NCBI GenBank assembly: GCA_018136815.1
Contig: CM030938.1
Span: 5,170,749 to 5,234,748, forward strand
DNA from: Isochrysis galbana
Taxonomy: Eukaryota > Haptophyta > Isochrysidales > Isochrysidaceae
Reading direction: 5' to 3'
Length of the DNA: 64,000 bases
A program made the translations under genes and the position numbers. Positions 21,004-29,782 of the stretch are shown here, one piece after another. The notes under the pieces are model-generated. The model did no database searches. It saw nothing but the letters and a program-made list of their open reading frames with translations, and was not told where the DNA came from. The first letter of the stretch is position 1; each line of letters begins with the position of its first letter.

Positions 21004-22098
21004 ATGGTGCCGCCGTCGTCGAGCCGCGACGAGCACATGGACGGGGACGAGCGCGAGGCGTTCAAAATGCTGAAGCAGACACTTAGCGAGGTGCAGCAGC
21101 TCATCGCCGTCGGGAGGCTCCAGGCAGAAGCTCTGAGCAGAACCGCGCAGAGCATCACCAGAATAGAGGAGCGACTCCATGCGCTGGAACAGTCGAACGC
21201 ATCGTGCCTCGCGCAGACAGCCATGGGACTCAGCGCACTGAGTGCGATGCGAGACGCGGTACAGCGAGAAGTCGCTCATGTACAAGGGCAAGCGGCCTCA
21301 GCATATGGCGGCAATATGTCGACCCTATCAATGACGCCTTTACCCGGTAGCTTATCTAGCATAAAAGCGCAGACGCGTGAAGATTTCATGCCTCCTCCAC
21401 CCGCGCCGGCAACTTCCAGGTCTACGGAGATTTCTGGAATCCGCATTCGCTCTCCTCAGCTCACTCAGGTGGGTGGAGAGAGCTCAGGGAACGCATCGCT
21501 TGCAATGCAGGGGGTCATCCACATAGGGGCAGCGGGTGGAGACCTCTCTTCTCTGCCGGCAGGAATTGCCAAACGACCGAGGTGTGACGCCACCATAGAG
21601 CCCATAAGGTACCCACCAGTAGCAGCAGGAGTCGCAGGGGGCAGTGCAGAGTCTGACTCCCCTTGCGCAAGAAACGCCTTAGAAGGCTCTCTGAGCCCCC
21701 ATTCGCCATGTGCTTCAGCATCATCTCCGCTACATGATGCTTTCGGGCTGCCGCCTAGCGCAGCGCCGAGATTGTGCAACGTGCAGGAAGGGCCTTGTTC
21801 GACATCGGGACTGGTGATGGGGCAGCTGGCATCCATGCCCTGCACAGCCAAATTCACCTCTGCTGCTTCAGAAGACCTCTCAACAATCTCATTACCATTG
21901 AATGCCAATGCAATAGATGAGTCCTCGCCGTCAATATGCGGAAATAGCAGGACCTTGTGTGACGAAGCTAGCAGCTGCGCTCCAAATACGAGCAACCCAT
22001 ATTCGTCAGACGATGCTTCCGCCGCTGGGGTTGATCAGCTGAACGAGGTGCCGAGACTGAGATTCGCTTTCTCGGTTGTCCAATCGCCTGACCCATAG
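21004..22098 (+). CDS. Coiled-coil / low-complexity protein, single exon
   Basis: One open frame of 364 aa with an ATG start. Residues about 12-95 (DEREAFKMLKQTLSEVQQLI through DAVQREVAHVQGQ) form a clear amphipathic coiled-coil segment. Residues about 100-364 are Ser/Pro/Ala-rich, repetitive and probably disordered. There is no catalytic motif, signal peptide or membrane helix. A KRPRCD cluster near 200 could act as a nuclear signal. I do not recognise the family. Codon use is GC-rich like the other host genes. A 3' exon is possible, but no splice site is needed. Confidence 0.6.
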   Translation: MVPPSSSRDEHMDGDEREAFKMLKQTLSEVQQLIAVGRLQAEALSRTAQSITRIEERLHALEQSNASCLAQTAMGLSALSAMRDAVQREVAHVQGQAASAYGGNMSTLSMTPLPGSLSSIKAQTREDFMPPPPAPATSRSTEISGIRIRSPQLTQVGGESSGNASLAMQGVIHIGAAGGDLSSLPAGIAKRPRCDATIEPIRYPPVAAGVAGGSAESDSPCARNALEGSLSPHSPCASASSPLHDAFGLPPSAAPRLCNVQEGPCSTSGLVMGQLASMPCTAKFTSAASEDLSTISLPLNANAIDESSPSICGNSRTLCDEASSCAPNTSNPYSSDDASAAGVDQLNEVPRLRFAFSVVQSPDP

Positions 22099-22825
22099 GC
22101 AAATATAGGTGGTATTGGAAACATTGCGGAGGAGCTGATGGCAAATGATTCTCTTGCAAATTCCAACACGCCGAAAGCTACCATCATTAATCAGTATCGC
22201 CTACTCATGCGTCATGGCACCGGTATCTTACAGTTGCTCTTGTGTTTTGGAATTTTCACATGCGTTCAATGACCTCTAACTCACCTAGAAGACCCTCGTT
22301 AAAGGTTTTGGCGAGTTCTGTCTTCTGCCGAGTCCGTCTTCACCATATGATAAGCTGAAATTGCGCTGTTGGCACATGCAATGGCCACAGATGCAGAGGA
22401 ACTGATTATGCCACCGCTGAGTTGTCGGAAGTAATATTTTTGGAAGCGCTTTCAAAGTTTCTTTCGCAGATGTCGACTCGTTACCATTGACGACATGCGT
22501 AATAAGACGCTCACACCAAGACGACCACCCCTCTTATTTCCGCTGGGGCGTCACAAAGATATCGTTCTATCAAACCACTGCTGCTTGAATTTCACTCCTT
22601 CTTGTTCAACCAAACTTGCGGAATATGTGTAAGGTCTAGTCTTAGTATCTCTTCTGGTCAACTCCTATTGTAGGGCGGTCAAACAGGGGCTTTTTAACTA
22701 CTACTACTAGTAAGGGTTGGGCTGCATTTTTTGACTGTGGCGCGATGCCCAGTACAAATCCTCCAGGGGGGGCCACCTGCCACAATGAAAATCTTCGCCA
22801 AGAAATGGTGCGATTCGAGGCGAGA

Positions 22826-22990
22826 AGCGCTCAATCACCATCACCCACAGCATAGAAAAGCGTGCAATCACCATCAGCCTACACGTGGGAACGCGTTCGA
22901 TCGCCATCACCCCCACCGCATGGAAAAGCCTTCAATCACCATCAGCTTTACACATGGAAAAGCGTTCAATCGCCATCACCTCCCGGTAGC
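22826..22990 (+). repeat. Minisatellite, about 34-bp unit, five copies
   Basis: About five imperfect units of the form GCGTTCAATCACCATCA...CATGGAAAA, each 33-35 bp, in tandem. They lie directly left of the AT-rich island. Confidence 0.85.
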
Positions 22991-23021
22991 AGGGATGGGG
23001 ATAATTGGACGCTTTTGGTCG

Positions 23022-23489
23022 TCAACAAGACCTTCTAGCGTCGGGGTTTCGCATCTTTTGTTCATACATCTTACGCGAGACTGACAACACCCTATTCACC
23101 AATGTCCTTACATCTTTCTTGAAATCCTTATTTTGCACAATTGAATCCAAATCATATTCATGTTCATTTGGATTCTTAATGTTGTCCATTTGGTGTTTTA
23201 ACCCCTCATCATTTGCAATTTTATTGAGCTCATCGTAATTGACATACCCTGTATCGAAACGTTTGAATGATATGTATGTGTATGCCTTTATGAACCGGCC
23301 ATATTTGTCATCTTGAAGAAGATTCACGAATCTTTTGTACAGCTCATCCTCTTTGTTTTCAGAAATAGCTCGATCAATTTCGGACTTCCACGAGAAGTTG
23401 TCGGATTCCTTGCTTTCAAGGAGTTTCTTGATCGTATTCGGATTTAGTACTGTTGTGTAATTTATTTCGAAGTTGTTAGTATTGGACAT
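23022..23489 (-). CDS. Lys/Asn-rich hypothetical protein, AT-rich, foreign-looking
   Basis: An open frame of about 155 aa from MSNTNNFEINYTTVLNP; an in-frame ATG also exists upstream at 23528. The product is rich in Lys, Asn, Asp, Ile and Tyr (for example SWKSEIDRAISENKEDELYK and RFVNLLQDDKYGRFIKAYTY) and uses A/T-ending codons. This is in sharp contrast to the GC-rich host genes around it. It is predicted soluble and mainly helical. Composition and compactness are typical of genes from large DNA viruses of algae or from virus-like elements, but I do not recognise a family. The last residues (MRNPDARRSC) are GC-rich, so the frame may run past an old junction and the protein may be truncated at its C-terminus. 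Confidence 0.6.
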   Translation of the reverse strand: MSNTNNFEINYTTVLNPNTIKKLLESKESDNFSWKSEIDRAISENKEDELYKRFVNLLQDDKYGRFIKAYTYISFKRFDTGYVNYDELNKIANDEGLKHQMDNIKNPNEHEYDLDSIVQNKDFKKDVRTLVNRVLSVSRKMYEQKMRNPDARRSC

Positions 23490-23570
23490 GTTTGTTGTTC
23501 TTCCTATTCTTGTACATATTTTCTTCATGCACCACTTCGAGCGGGATGGGACTACAAGCTCAACTTCCGT

Positions 23571-23774
23571 CTATGACTTGATGCGAGTACCAAGGCGCTC
23601 TTCTGCAAAGCGCACGCGCATTTGTCCTTGGCGAGCTATGACGACGCCGCGATCTCTCAATCCATGATCACGCGCATGCTGCAGCTCATTCACACGCTTG
23701 CAGGTGAAGTGGCGGTCACCGGGGCGAAGTGCATCCTGCAGACTCCTGGGGAATCGCTTGCTTCTTCCTTTCAA
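23571..23774 (-). pseudogene. Small ORF fragment beside the AT-rich gene
   Basis: A minus-strand frame of about 67 codons (RFPRSLQDALRPGDRHFTCK ... HGLRDRGVVIARQGQMRVRF) has protein-like composition and lies just upstream of, and in the same direction as, the AT-rich ORF. It has no ATG start at its limit and no recognised domain. It is probably the remaining part of a larger gene of the same inserted segment. Confidence 0.35.
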
Positions 23775-23873
23775 TCAAACGGCGTGGAAACTGTGTAAAG
23801 TCTTCTGAAGACGTCGCCACCCGGCGTGCTGCCCATGCGCGTGCAAGGGCGGACGTCAGCAGTCGGACGCCCA

Positions 23874-23975
23874 CGTGGTTGCATTCTTCAACAAGGGCAG
23901 CGGGCATGGTTGCATTCTTCAACAAGGGCGGGCGATCGTGTCTTCCACGATGGGTCCCCGTGTTTATGTTTGTTT
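23874..23975 (+). repeat. Duplicated 31-bp unit and left copy of a 62-bp repeat
   Basis: TGGTTGCATTCTTCAACAAG occurs twice 31 bp apart. The second copy continues into a 62-bp block (GGGCGATCGTGTCTTCCACG and on to GTTTATGTTTGTT) that recurs at 24432-24494. Inside it, ATCGTG and CACGAT can pair around TCTTC. Confidence 0.85.
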
Positions 23976-24057
23976 CAGAGCAGCACCACTTTTGATGACA
24001 CCTTTTTTGTGTATCGGTATGTAGTAAGCATTCCAGATGTCACCGGTAACATATCAG

Positions 24058-24408
24058 ATGGAGATGCCTAGAGACTTCTTGTTTGAACTTTATAAAAAAT
24101 GCAATGATGCCATTGCCGCCAAAGAGTGGACACTGGCGATTAGAATTGCGAGTAATTTAAGCTCATTGTCGGCTGATATGTACACAATTGCGAACACGCC
24201 AGCCGATAAACTCCACGTAGTTCTGCAACTGAAATCGGCGAAAGAAATGCTAGAATTTGCCACTGAACAACTGCGAAAACAGGTCACCAGCGTACAGAGG
24301 CTTCTTGCGTTTATCAGGTCTATGCAGCACAAACGCAAGGTTGCACTTGGCGGTCGAGCGCGTGTGTGCCTGCCGTGTGAGGGGCCGGTGACCAGCGAGA
24401 CGCGGTGA
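24058..24408 (+). CDS. Small helical hypothetical protein between direct repeats
   Basis: 116 codons from MEMPRDFLFELYKKCNDAIA; the next in-frame ATG is two codons later. The first about 95 residues are amphipathic helices (EWTLAIRIASNLSSLSADMY, QLKSAKEMLEFATEQLRKQV), with moderately AT-rich codons unlike the neighbouring host genes. The last about 20 residues are GC-rich and may be read-through of a junction. The layout suggests a small gene of viral or mobile-element origin, framed by the 62-bp direct repeats at 23914 and 24432. No family was recognised. Confidence 0.55.
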   Translation: MEMPRDFLFELYKKCNDAIAAKEWTLAIRIASNLSSLSADMYTIANTPADKLHVVLQLKSAKEMLEFATEQLRKQVTSVQRLLAFIRSMQHKRKVALGGRARVCLPCEGPVTSETR

Positions 24409-24431
24409 ATGAGAAGCGACTAGAGATGAAG

Positions 24432-24494
24432 TATTCTTCAACAAGGACGGGCGATCGTGTCTTCCACGATGGGTCCCCGTGTTTATGTTTGTTT
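24432..24494 (+). repeat. Right copy of the 62-bp direct repeat
   Basis: This repeats 23914-23975 with one or two changes (CAACAAGGACGGGCGATCG...). The two copies enclose the small ORF at 24058-24408, about 518 bp apart. Confidence 0.85.
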
Positions 24495-24933
24495 GCGCGC
24501 GGTCAACTCCCGACTTAGGGGCGAAGTTAGGGGTCAGTATAAATTATATACCTAAAAAGTCGGGAGGGGCGTGAAAAAAAAAAAAAAGGGAACCTCGAGT
24601 TGCACCCTCTCAGGCGGGCACCGCGAAAGCGCGGCGCCAGGCGAAAACGACGGAAGAGGCGGGGGCCACAAAACAAGAAGACAAAAAGAAGGTGAGAGAT
24701 GCGCGCGTTTACGACGTTTGTCCGCAGAGATAGAGATGACAGGCCTGCCCCAGCCCGCCCCCCACCCGCCTGGCCCGTCATAGTCATAGTGCACGCGGGC
24801 CCAACCCCCCGTAGGGGGGGTAGCGGGAGCGGGAGCGGGGGTGAGAGTGTGGGGTTTAGGCGATGGCGAGTGCGATACCGGAGGGGTGTGAGTCAGTAGC
24901 AGCATAGCGGGCACCTTCAAGAATATTTTTTTT

Positions 24934-25285
24934 CAAGGTGTACAGGAAATTGCGCTGCGGTTGTCGTGGTAGTACCGGGCTAGTGGCGGTAGTGGTACTA
25001 ACGCTCGGTTATTACTATGCTCTACTCAGGGGCTCGGGATTTGGGGTTGGTAGGTGCTACCGAATGGAGGCAAACGACCTATCCGGGCCCGTCGTTGTGT
25101 ACACGGGCCGCTACCGCTATATATCCCGGAAACCAAAGAAAAAACCAAAGCGCAGTTTCCTGTACACCTTGATCACGTGTTGCTGCCTCGGCACAGACAA
25201 ACGTGTAACCCTTTGAAACACCCCCCTCGCAAGCCCCCGGCTCCCAATAATTCCCACAAGTTACAATGGGTGAAAACCCGGTCTA
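24934..25285 (+). mobile_element. Non-autonomous relative of the Fanzor-bearing element
   Basis: Blocks along this segment match the Fanzor-bearing element at 39274-41160. TAGTACCGGGCTAGTGG and ACTAACGCTC correspond to about 39433-39470, GGCAAACGACCT to about 41005, and CACAAGTTACAATGGGTGAAAACCC to its right end at about 41112-41150. No coding region remains. Within it, a 23-bp inverted repeat (24934-24956 and 25149-25171, one mismatch) encloses about 190 bp. No left terminal repeat equal to that of 39274 was found, so the copy may be truncated. It abuts the stop codon of the minus-strand gene at 25283. Confidence 0.65.
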
Positions 25286-26431
25286 GGTGAACAAGGCTGT
25301 AGCAATCGCCTTCAAGAAGACGAGCGGTGCTATCTCCACATCTAGCGATTCAGTCTCCCAACGCGGCAGATTGCTCGAGCTACTGATGACTCGATTCGCG
25401 CCAGTGAGAATGCAATAGTAGAGAGCAAGCAGAAGCCCAAAGGAAAGTGCGCACGTGTTGGACCTCGCAGTGAACATCGGATAGAAATGCAACCCGAGTC
25501 TATCCAGACAAAATAAGTAGAGGATGCTATAGAGGGCGACGATTACGTACGAGGCATAGAGGTCCGCCGAGCGAAAAAGGCGAGCGCCATCTCCAATCAT
25601 TGTGTTGACAAGAGCCAAGGGTAGATTAAGAATGTGTATATTGGTCATGAAGAATCCTTGAAGACAGGGACCAGCAACGGGTAAGGTAGTGGAAGCCGTA
25701 AAAACACGCTCAAAATGAGACCAAGTGTCCTCCTAAAAGCACCTAGCATCACAGGGTTGTTCAGTATAGGTGGAGGCCAACGCACCGAAGTTGAATGCCA
25801 GAAATTTTGGACGAGAGGACGTGGAGACGACGTAAATCAGCAGAATAGGCAAGAGCATCGTATTCCAGACTGTGAATGTGACCGTAGCTGCCACTAGTGT
25901 TGGAAATCGCAAAGCCGATCCCCAAATTGCAGCACTTTGCGCAAGGGTTGGGTACTGTGGCGCAACCATTGGAGCCAGCACACAGAAGAAAGCTCGCACG
26001 GTGAGAATGCACCAGGACCAACCGGTATACGAGACTGCGAAGGCCCGCATGCTGTAGTGTCGCCCGCCTTCAAAAATCACAATGGCCCCCCATACGAATA
26101 CAAACAGGTCCAGAGCCCACCAAAACGACATGGTTTCGGTGATAGCGAACTCCAGGGGCCGAGGAGCGCATGTGAGCATGGAACCGTAGAACACGAACAT
26201 AAAGACATAAGCTGCAGGCGCCCATGGCCCAATACGCATCCACTCAGGCAGGAAGTCGAACCAGCCATTGTACGAGCCACGGTTGTCATAGATGTGCCAC
26301 GTGAGTGAGAGCCAGCCGCGCTGCACCTGCTGGTTGGATGGCCACGACTTGGCGCGATGGAAGGGTGTAGGTCCTGCGACTCCCCCTGTCTGCTTGCTCG
26401 CGTCGTGCCCCGCGCCCAGCGCATCGATCAT
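25283..26431 (-). CDS. Polytopic membrane protein, unknown family
   Basis: Exons (minus) are 26431-25786 and 25656-25283, joined in phase 1 across a GT-AG intron (NFG|FFMTN), for 339 aa. The start is the first ATG after a possible 3' splice site at about 26458, so a further upstream exon is possible. At least seven hydrophobic segments are visible, for example GPWAPAAYVFMFVFYGSML, WWALDLFVFVWGAIVIF, CILTVRAFFCVLAPMV, NTMLLPILLIYVVST, YASYVIVALYSILYLF and SFGLLLALYYCIL. Soluble N-terminal parts carry WHIYDNRGSYNGWFDFLPEW. The HFYPMF segment near the C-terminus is reminiscent of rolling-stone/AIG1-like membrane proteins, but this is weak. The stop codon lies at the edge of a mobile repeat, so the C-terminus could have been altered by that insertion. 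Confidence 0.7.
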
Positions 26432-27802
26432 CTCGAGGGAGAGTTGGAGAGATTGAGGCGCTGACACTGCAAGGCGGCCGCACAGACGGAAGGAGTACTC
26501 CCATAAAGGTGAAGTGTGCGAGTAGCTTGATTGAGGTGCGGTGCAAATTTTAGAAAGGTACAGTAGCCCGGACGCCCGGACACATTAGCAATACACAATA
26601 TACCGGAGAAACTCTAGCAAGTGTGGACGCACAAGCACGAGCAAGGACACATACACAAGCACGGGCGGACGCGGCGGTGATAGGCGCGGAACTGGCGCGG
26701 AGCTCTCGGCTGTGATGAATAAGGAACCTGGGGGGGAAAGTACAGAAACATTAACTCACCGGGGGCGAGAATCCATCCTGAATCCTCTGTCGAGTCGAGC
26801 GGAGCCGGAGGGCTCTGAGCCACTCCGTCGCGAGCAGCACCGGCGGCTAGCGCGGCGCTTTGGCCCTCCTCCCCACCGGGAGTCGGGTGAATGAAATTCT
26901 GGACTGGGTCGGGCAACCCCATTTGGGTGTCTGGACGGGGAACGAACGGCGAACGAAGGGCTGTGGGGCGGCGAGGCGCTCCTAGCGGCCCTAGTGTGAT
27001 GGGTTGTAAGAGATTGTTAGACCTACAAAGAACTCTTCCCTCAGGGAGGGAGCCTAAGCTGCTTGAGTGCAGCGACGCAGCGAACAGCGACGGACAACGA
27101 AGCTGAGAACAACAGGTTACACCGACTCACGAACACACCGGAATCATTCACCCAAACCAAGCAAATTATCAAGCAACCGCGACCCCAAATCACCGATAAC
27201 TCAAACACGTCGCGAGAGACGGAGAGAGAGAGCGAGAGAGAGAGAGACTCCGCAGCGACGGCCGGAGCGTGTCTCCGTTGTAACTTCCCGCGTAGCGGAG
27301 AGTCCGAAGGGGAGCGTCATGTCGCGCGACCACGGCGATCACTTTGGATACGGATCGCAACGAGATGTCTTCACGACAGAGGAAATCTTGCCGTTGAGCG
27401 TGAACCTTCTAGACGCTTCTAACGAACAACCCTGAGTAGCAACCAAGGGGAAGAAACACCAAAGGGGCCAAGGGCTTGCATGTAGCTTGCATCAAGGGGA
27501 AAGATTCCCTCACCTAGGAAGCGAACCTACACCGGTCTCCAAGGGGAGATGGCAAATTAAACCTCAAATCTCGAGCGGCTAGAGCAACCGACTCGCTCGC
27601 CAAAACCTTGACCGAGAAGAAAGAAGCAAGGACCTACAAGCCAAGGGTAGCGGACCTAGGGAATGTGAGAGGAAGTTTCCGAACGCCAAGACGAACGCCA
27701 AACGCCGGAAGGCAACGAAACCCTAACCAAGCCAAGCGGAACCTACGAAGAACAGGCCTGGACGACAACGACAACGAAAGTGAAAGTGAGCAAGTCCCAA
27801 GC
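26432..27802. other. Region without a supportable gene
   Basis: It holds the possible first exon of the minus-strand membrane gene (about 26459-26546, not confirmed), a GA microsatellite at about 27219-27248, and A-rich purine sequence from 27060 onward that resembles the non-coding leader of the repeat unit beginning at 27803. Short open frames here are Arg/Ser-rich and not convincing. Confidence 0.4.
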
Positions 27803-28040
27803 AAGAACCGGAACTCAACAAGATACAACAAGCCTTGCAAGAAGCTAAACAAGCCTTCACAAGGTAACTCGAGAGCCTGAGACAAGCGCGCAGCGAGTGA
27901 CAGGCGACCTGGCTCCTTTGGGTCAAGATTACCCGAAAGGAGGAAACCTGGAATCTAGACTTGACAAACAGGCTGGACGGAACGAAACGAGAACTCGAAT
28001 TCTAGGTCGCTAGGGACGAACCCTACCAACCTAGATGTCC
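27803..28040. repeat. Direct repeat, left copy (about 237 bp)
   Basis: From AAGAACCGGAAC to CAACCTAGATGT this matches 28804-29039 with about ten changes. Between the copies lies a Gag-like frame on the minus strand. The arrangement could be a small LTR element on the minus strand, but the repeat ends are not TG...CA and the interior is only about 760 bp. Confidence 0.75.
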
Positions 28041-28575
28041 GTGCTTGCTCGGCGGGAGCCAGCACCATCCGGGCGATTGAGATGCACGATAGAGAATGGT
28101 GCGGGGCTTCTCCCGCGGCGACAGCTTCGATTCCGCGCTTCCACGCCTTGAGGAACTCGAAGGAGTTCTCAGCTCCACGCGACCGATCACTCTCGTCGGC
28201 CTTGACGCACGAGTCGAATCGTTCGTTGATTTCGTGAGTGAAAGCCGGGAACTTGAAGACGTTGGCGGCGGTCACGGTCGGGTCGTTCATCTTTCGCACG
28301 AAGGCGTCGGTCACTCGGGTGGCAAGAGTGACTAGGTCCTCGCCCTCCGCTCGCGTGGTGCAGCGGTCCCATTCTGCTGACGCGGTCTCTTTCGAAAAGC
28401 CCTTGGCGCCAGCAGCGAATGACTGGTCGCATTTGGCGATCAGGACGTCGGCAGGGAATCTTTCGAAAACCCTTAAGTGATTTGATGAAGACCGAAGTAA
28501 AATAGCGCCACGATATAATCCAACGGCCAACACCTGAGGGGGAATCAGGGTCACACATGGGGCGGTTCCTTGCAC
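27955..28575 (-). pseudogene. Gag-like retroelement fragment
   Basis: A minus-strand frame of about 206 codons whose centre (FSKETASAEWDRCTTRAEGE, DLVTLATRVTDAFVRKMNDP, HEINERFDSCVKADESDRSR) has the charged, helical composition and Trp/Phe spacing of retrotransposon Gag proteins. No zinc knuckle, protease or pol follows. The frame starts within a repeated leader and runs into the left direct repeat, so it is cut at both ends. A related leader, without the Gag part, is at about 33240-33470 on the plus strand. Identification as Gag is inferred from composition and context only. Confidence 0.45.
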
Positions 28576-28803
28576 CGGCGATACCTGACCGCGCGACTTA
28601 GCCTAAAACGCGAGGAGCACGCAAGGAGGTAAGCCAGGTGGGGGGCAAGCAGGCGACAAAGGAGGCGATAAAGGAGGCGAGGGCAACAAGGGCGAATGGA
28701 CGAATGTAGGACACTACGACGGTGACTCGTGGCTAGCCTGCAAGGAGGGAACAAAGAAACGCAAACAACTTCTAAAACAAAAAGGTCGATCGCGGATGCG
28801 ACA

Positions 28804-29039
28804 AAGAACCGGAACCCAACAAGAAACAACAAGCCTTGCAAGAAGCTAAATAAGCCTTCACAAGGTAACTTGAGAGCCTGAGACAAGCGCGCAGCGAGAG
28901 ACAGGCGACCTGGCTCCTTTGGGTCAAGATTACCCGAAAGGAGGAAACCTGGAATCTAGACCTGACAAACAGGCTAGACGGAACGAAACGAGAACTCGAA
29001 TTCTAGATCGCTAGGGACGAACCCTACCAACCTAGATGT
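28804..29039. repeat. Direct repeat, right copy (about 236 bp)
   Basis: The partner of 27803-28040, about 1001 bp away in the same orientation. The flanks diverge immediately after CTAGATGT. Confidence 0.75.
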
Positions 29040-29782
29040 ACCTGAGCTTCACCGTGTGGCCGCACGGCGAAGGACCTGGAAACAAGAGCCTGGAAATCGC
29101 ATCATCTAGGATGAATGCGACAGCGACAAGGGAGGCGACAAAGGAAGCGAGCCCTTCGTGTCGTCTCTGGTGTGCTCCACTCTGTTCTGCTCGCTGTCAT
29201 GTCTCCCGATCCCGCTCTCACACCATGTAACAGGACCTATCAAGGCGCTCCCTCACCCCCGTCGCGCCCTCCCTCTCCCTCCACACATCACACAACCCAA
29301 GCCTCACAACAGCCACAACCAGCTCACACATCCACCAACACAACCACCTCATTCTCACCTCACTTGCCACAAATGTTTTTACCCCGCGGGGAGAAACTGT
29401 AGCATTAGCACATTGCAAAAGAAAAGGTTTAAGGAAGGGGCGCTTCCCTAGGGACGGAACTCTTGGAGTGGCTCTCCCCCTACTCGCAACATGTACAAAC
29501 ATGCGGCAAAAGAACACAAACCAAGCGCGACCTAGATCTAGGCACACACAAACGACGAATACACAAACGACGACAAGGGAAAGACGTTGTTTAGAATTTA
29601 GCGCGAGGAGTCAATGGAGCACACGTGGTGAGATGGTACGGAGATGGACAGTGGTGGCCGGTGGGACATCAACGCAGCAAAGAACGCGAGCGCGACACAT
29701 ACATTTCCCCTCGTCGATTTATGGCTGCAAAGGGTGCACATTGCCTTCCGTCCGTATTGCGTAGGACGTTGCGAAGTCTCCA

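Noticed and set aside
27063-27435. Arg/Ser/Glu-rich ORFs
   Set aside because: They are produced by a GA-rich microsatellite and purine-rich leader sequence and are not protein-like.
27803-29039. A complete LTR retrotransposon
   Set aside because: The repeat ends are not TG...CA, the interior is too short, and no protease, integrase or reverse transcriptase is present.
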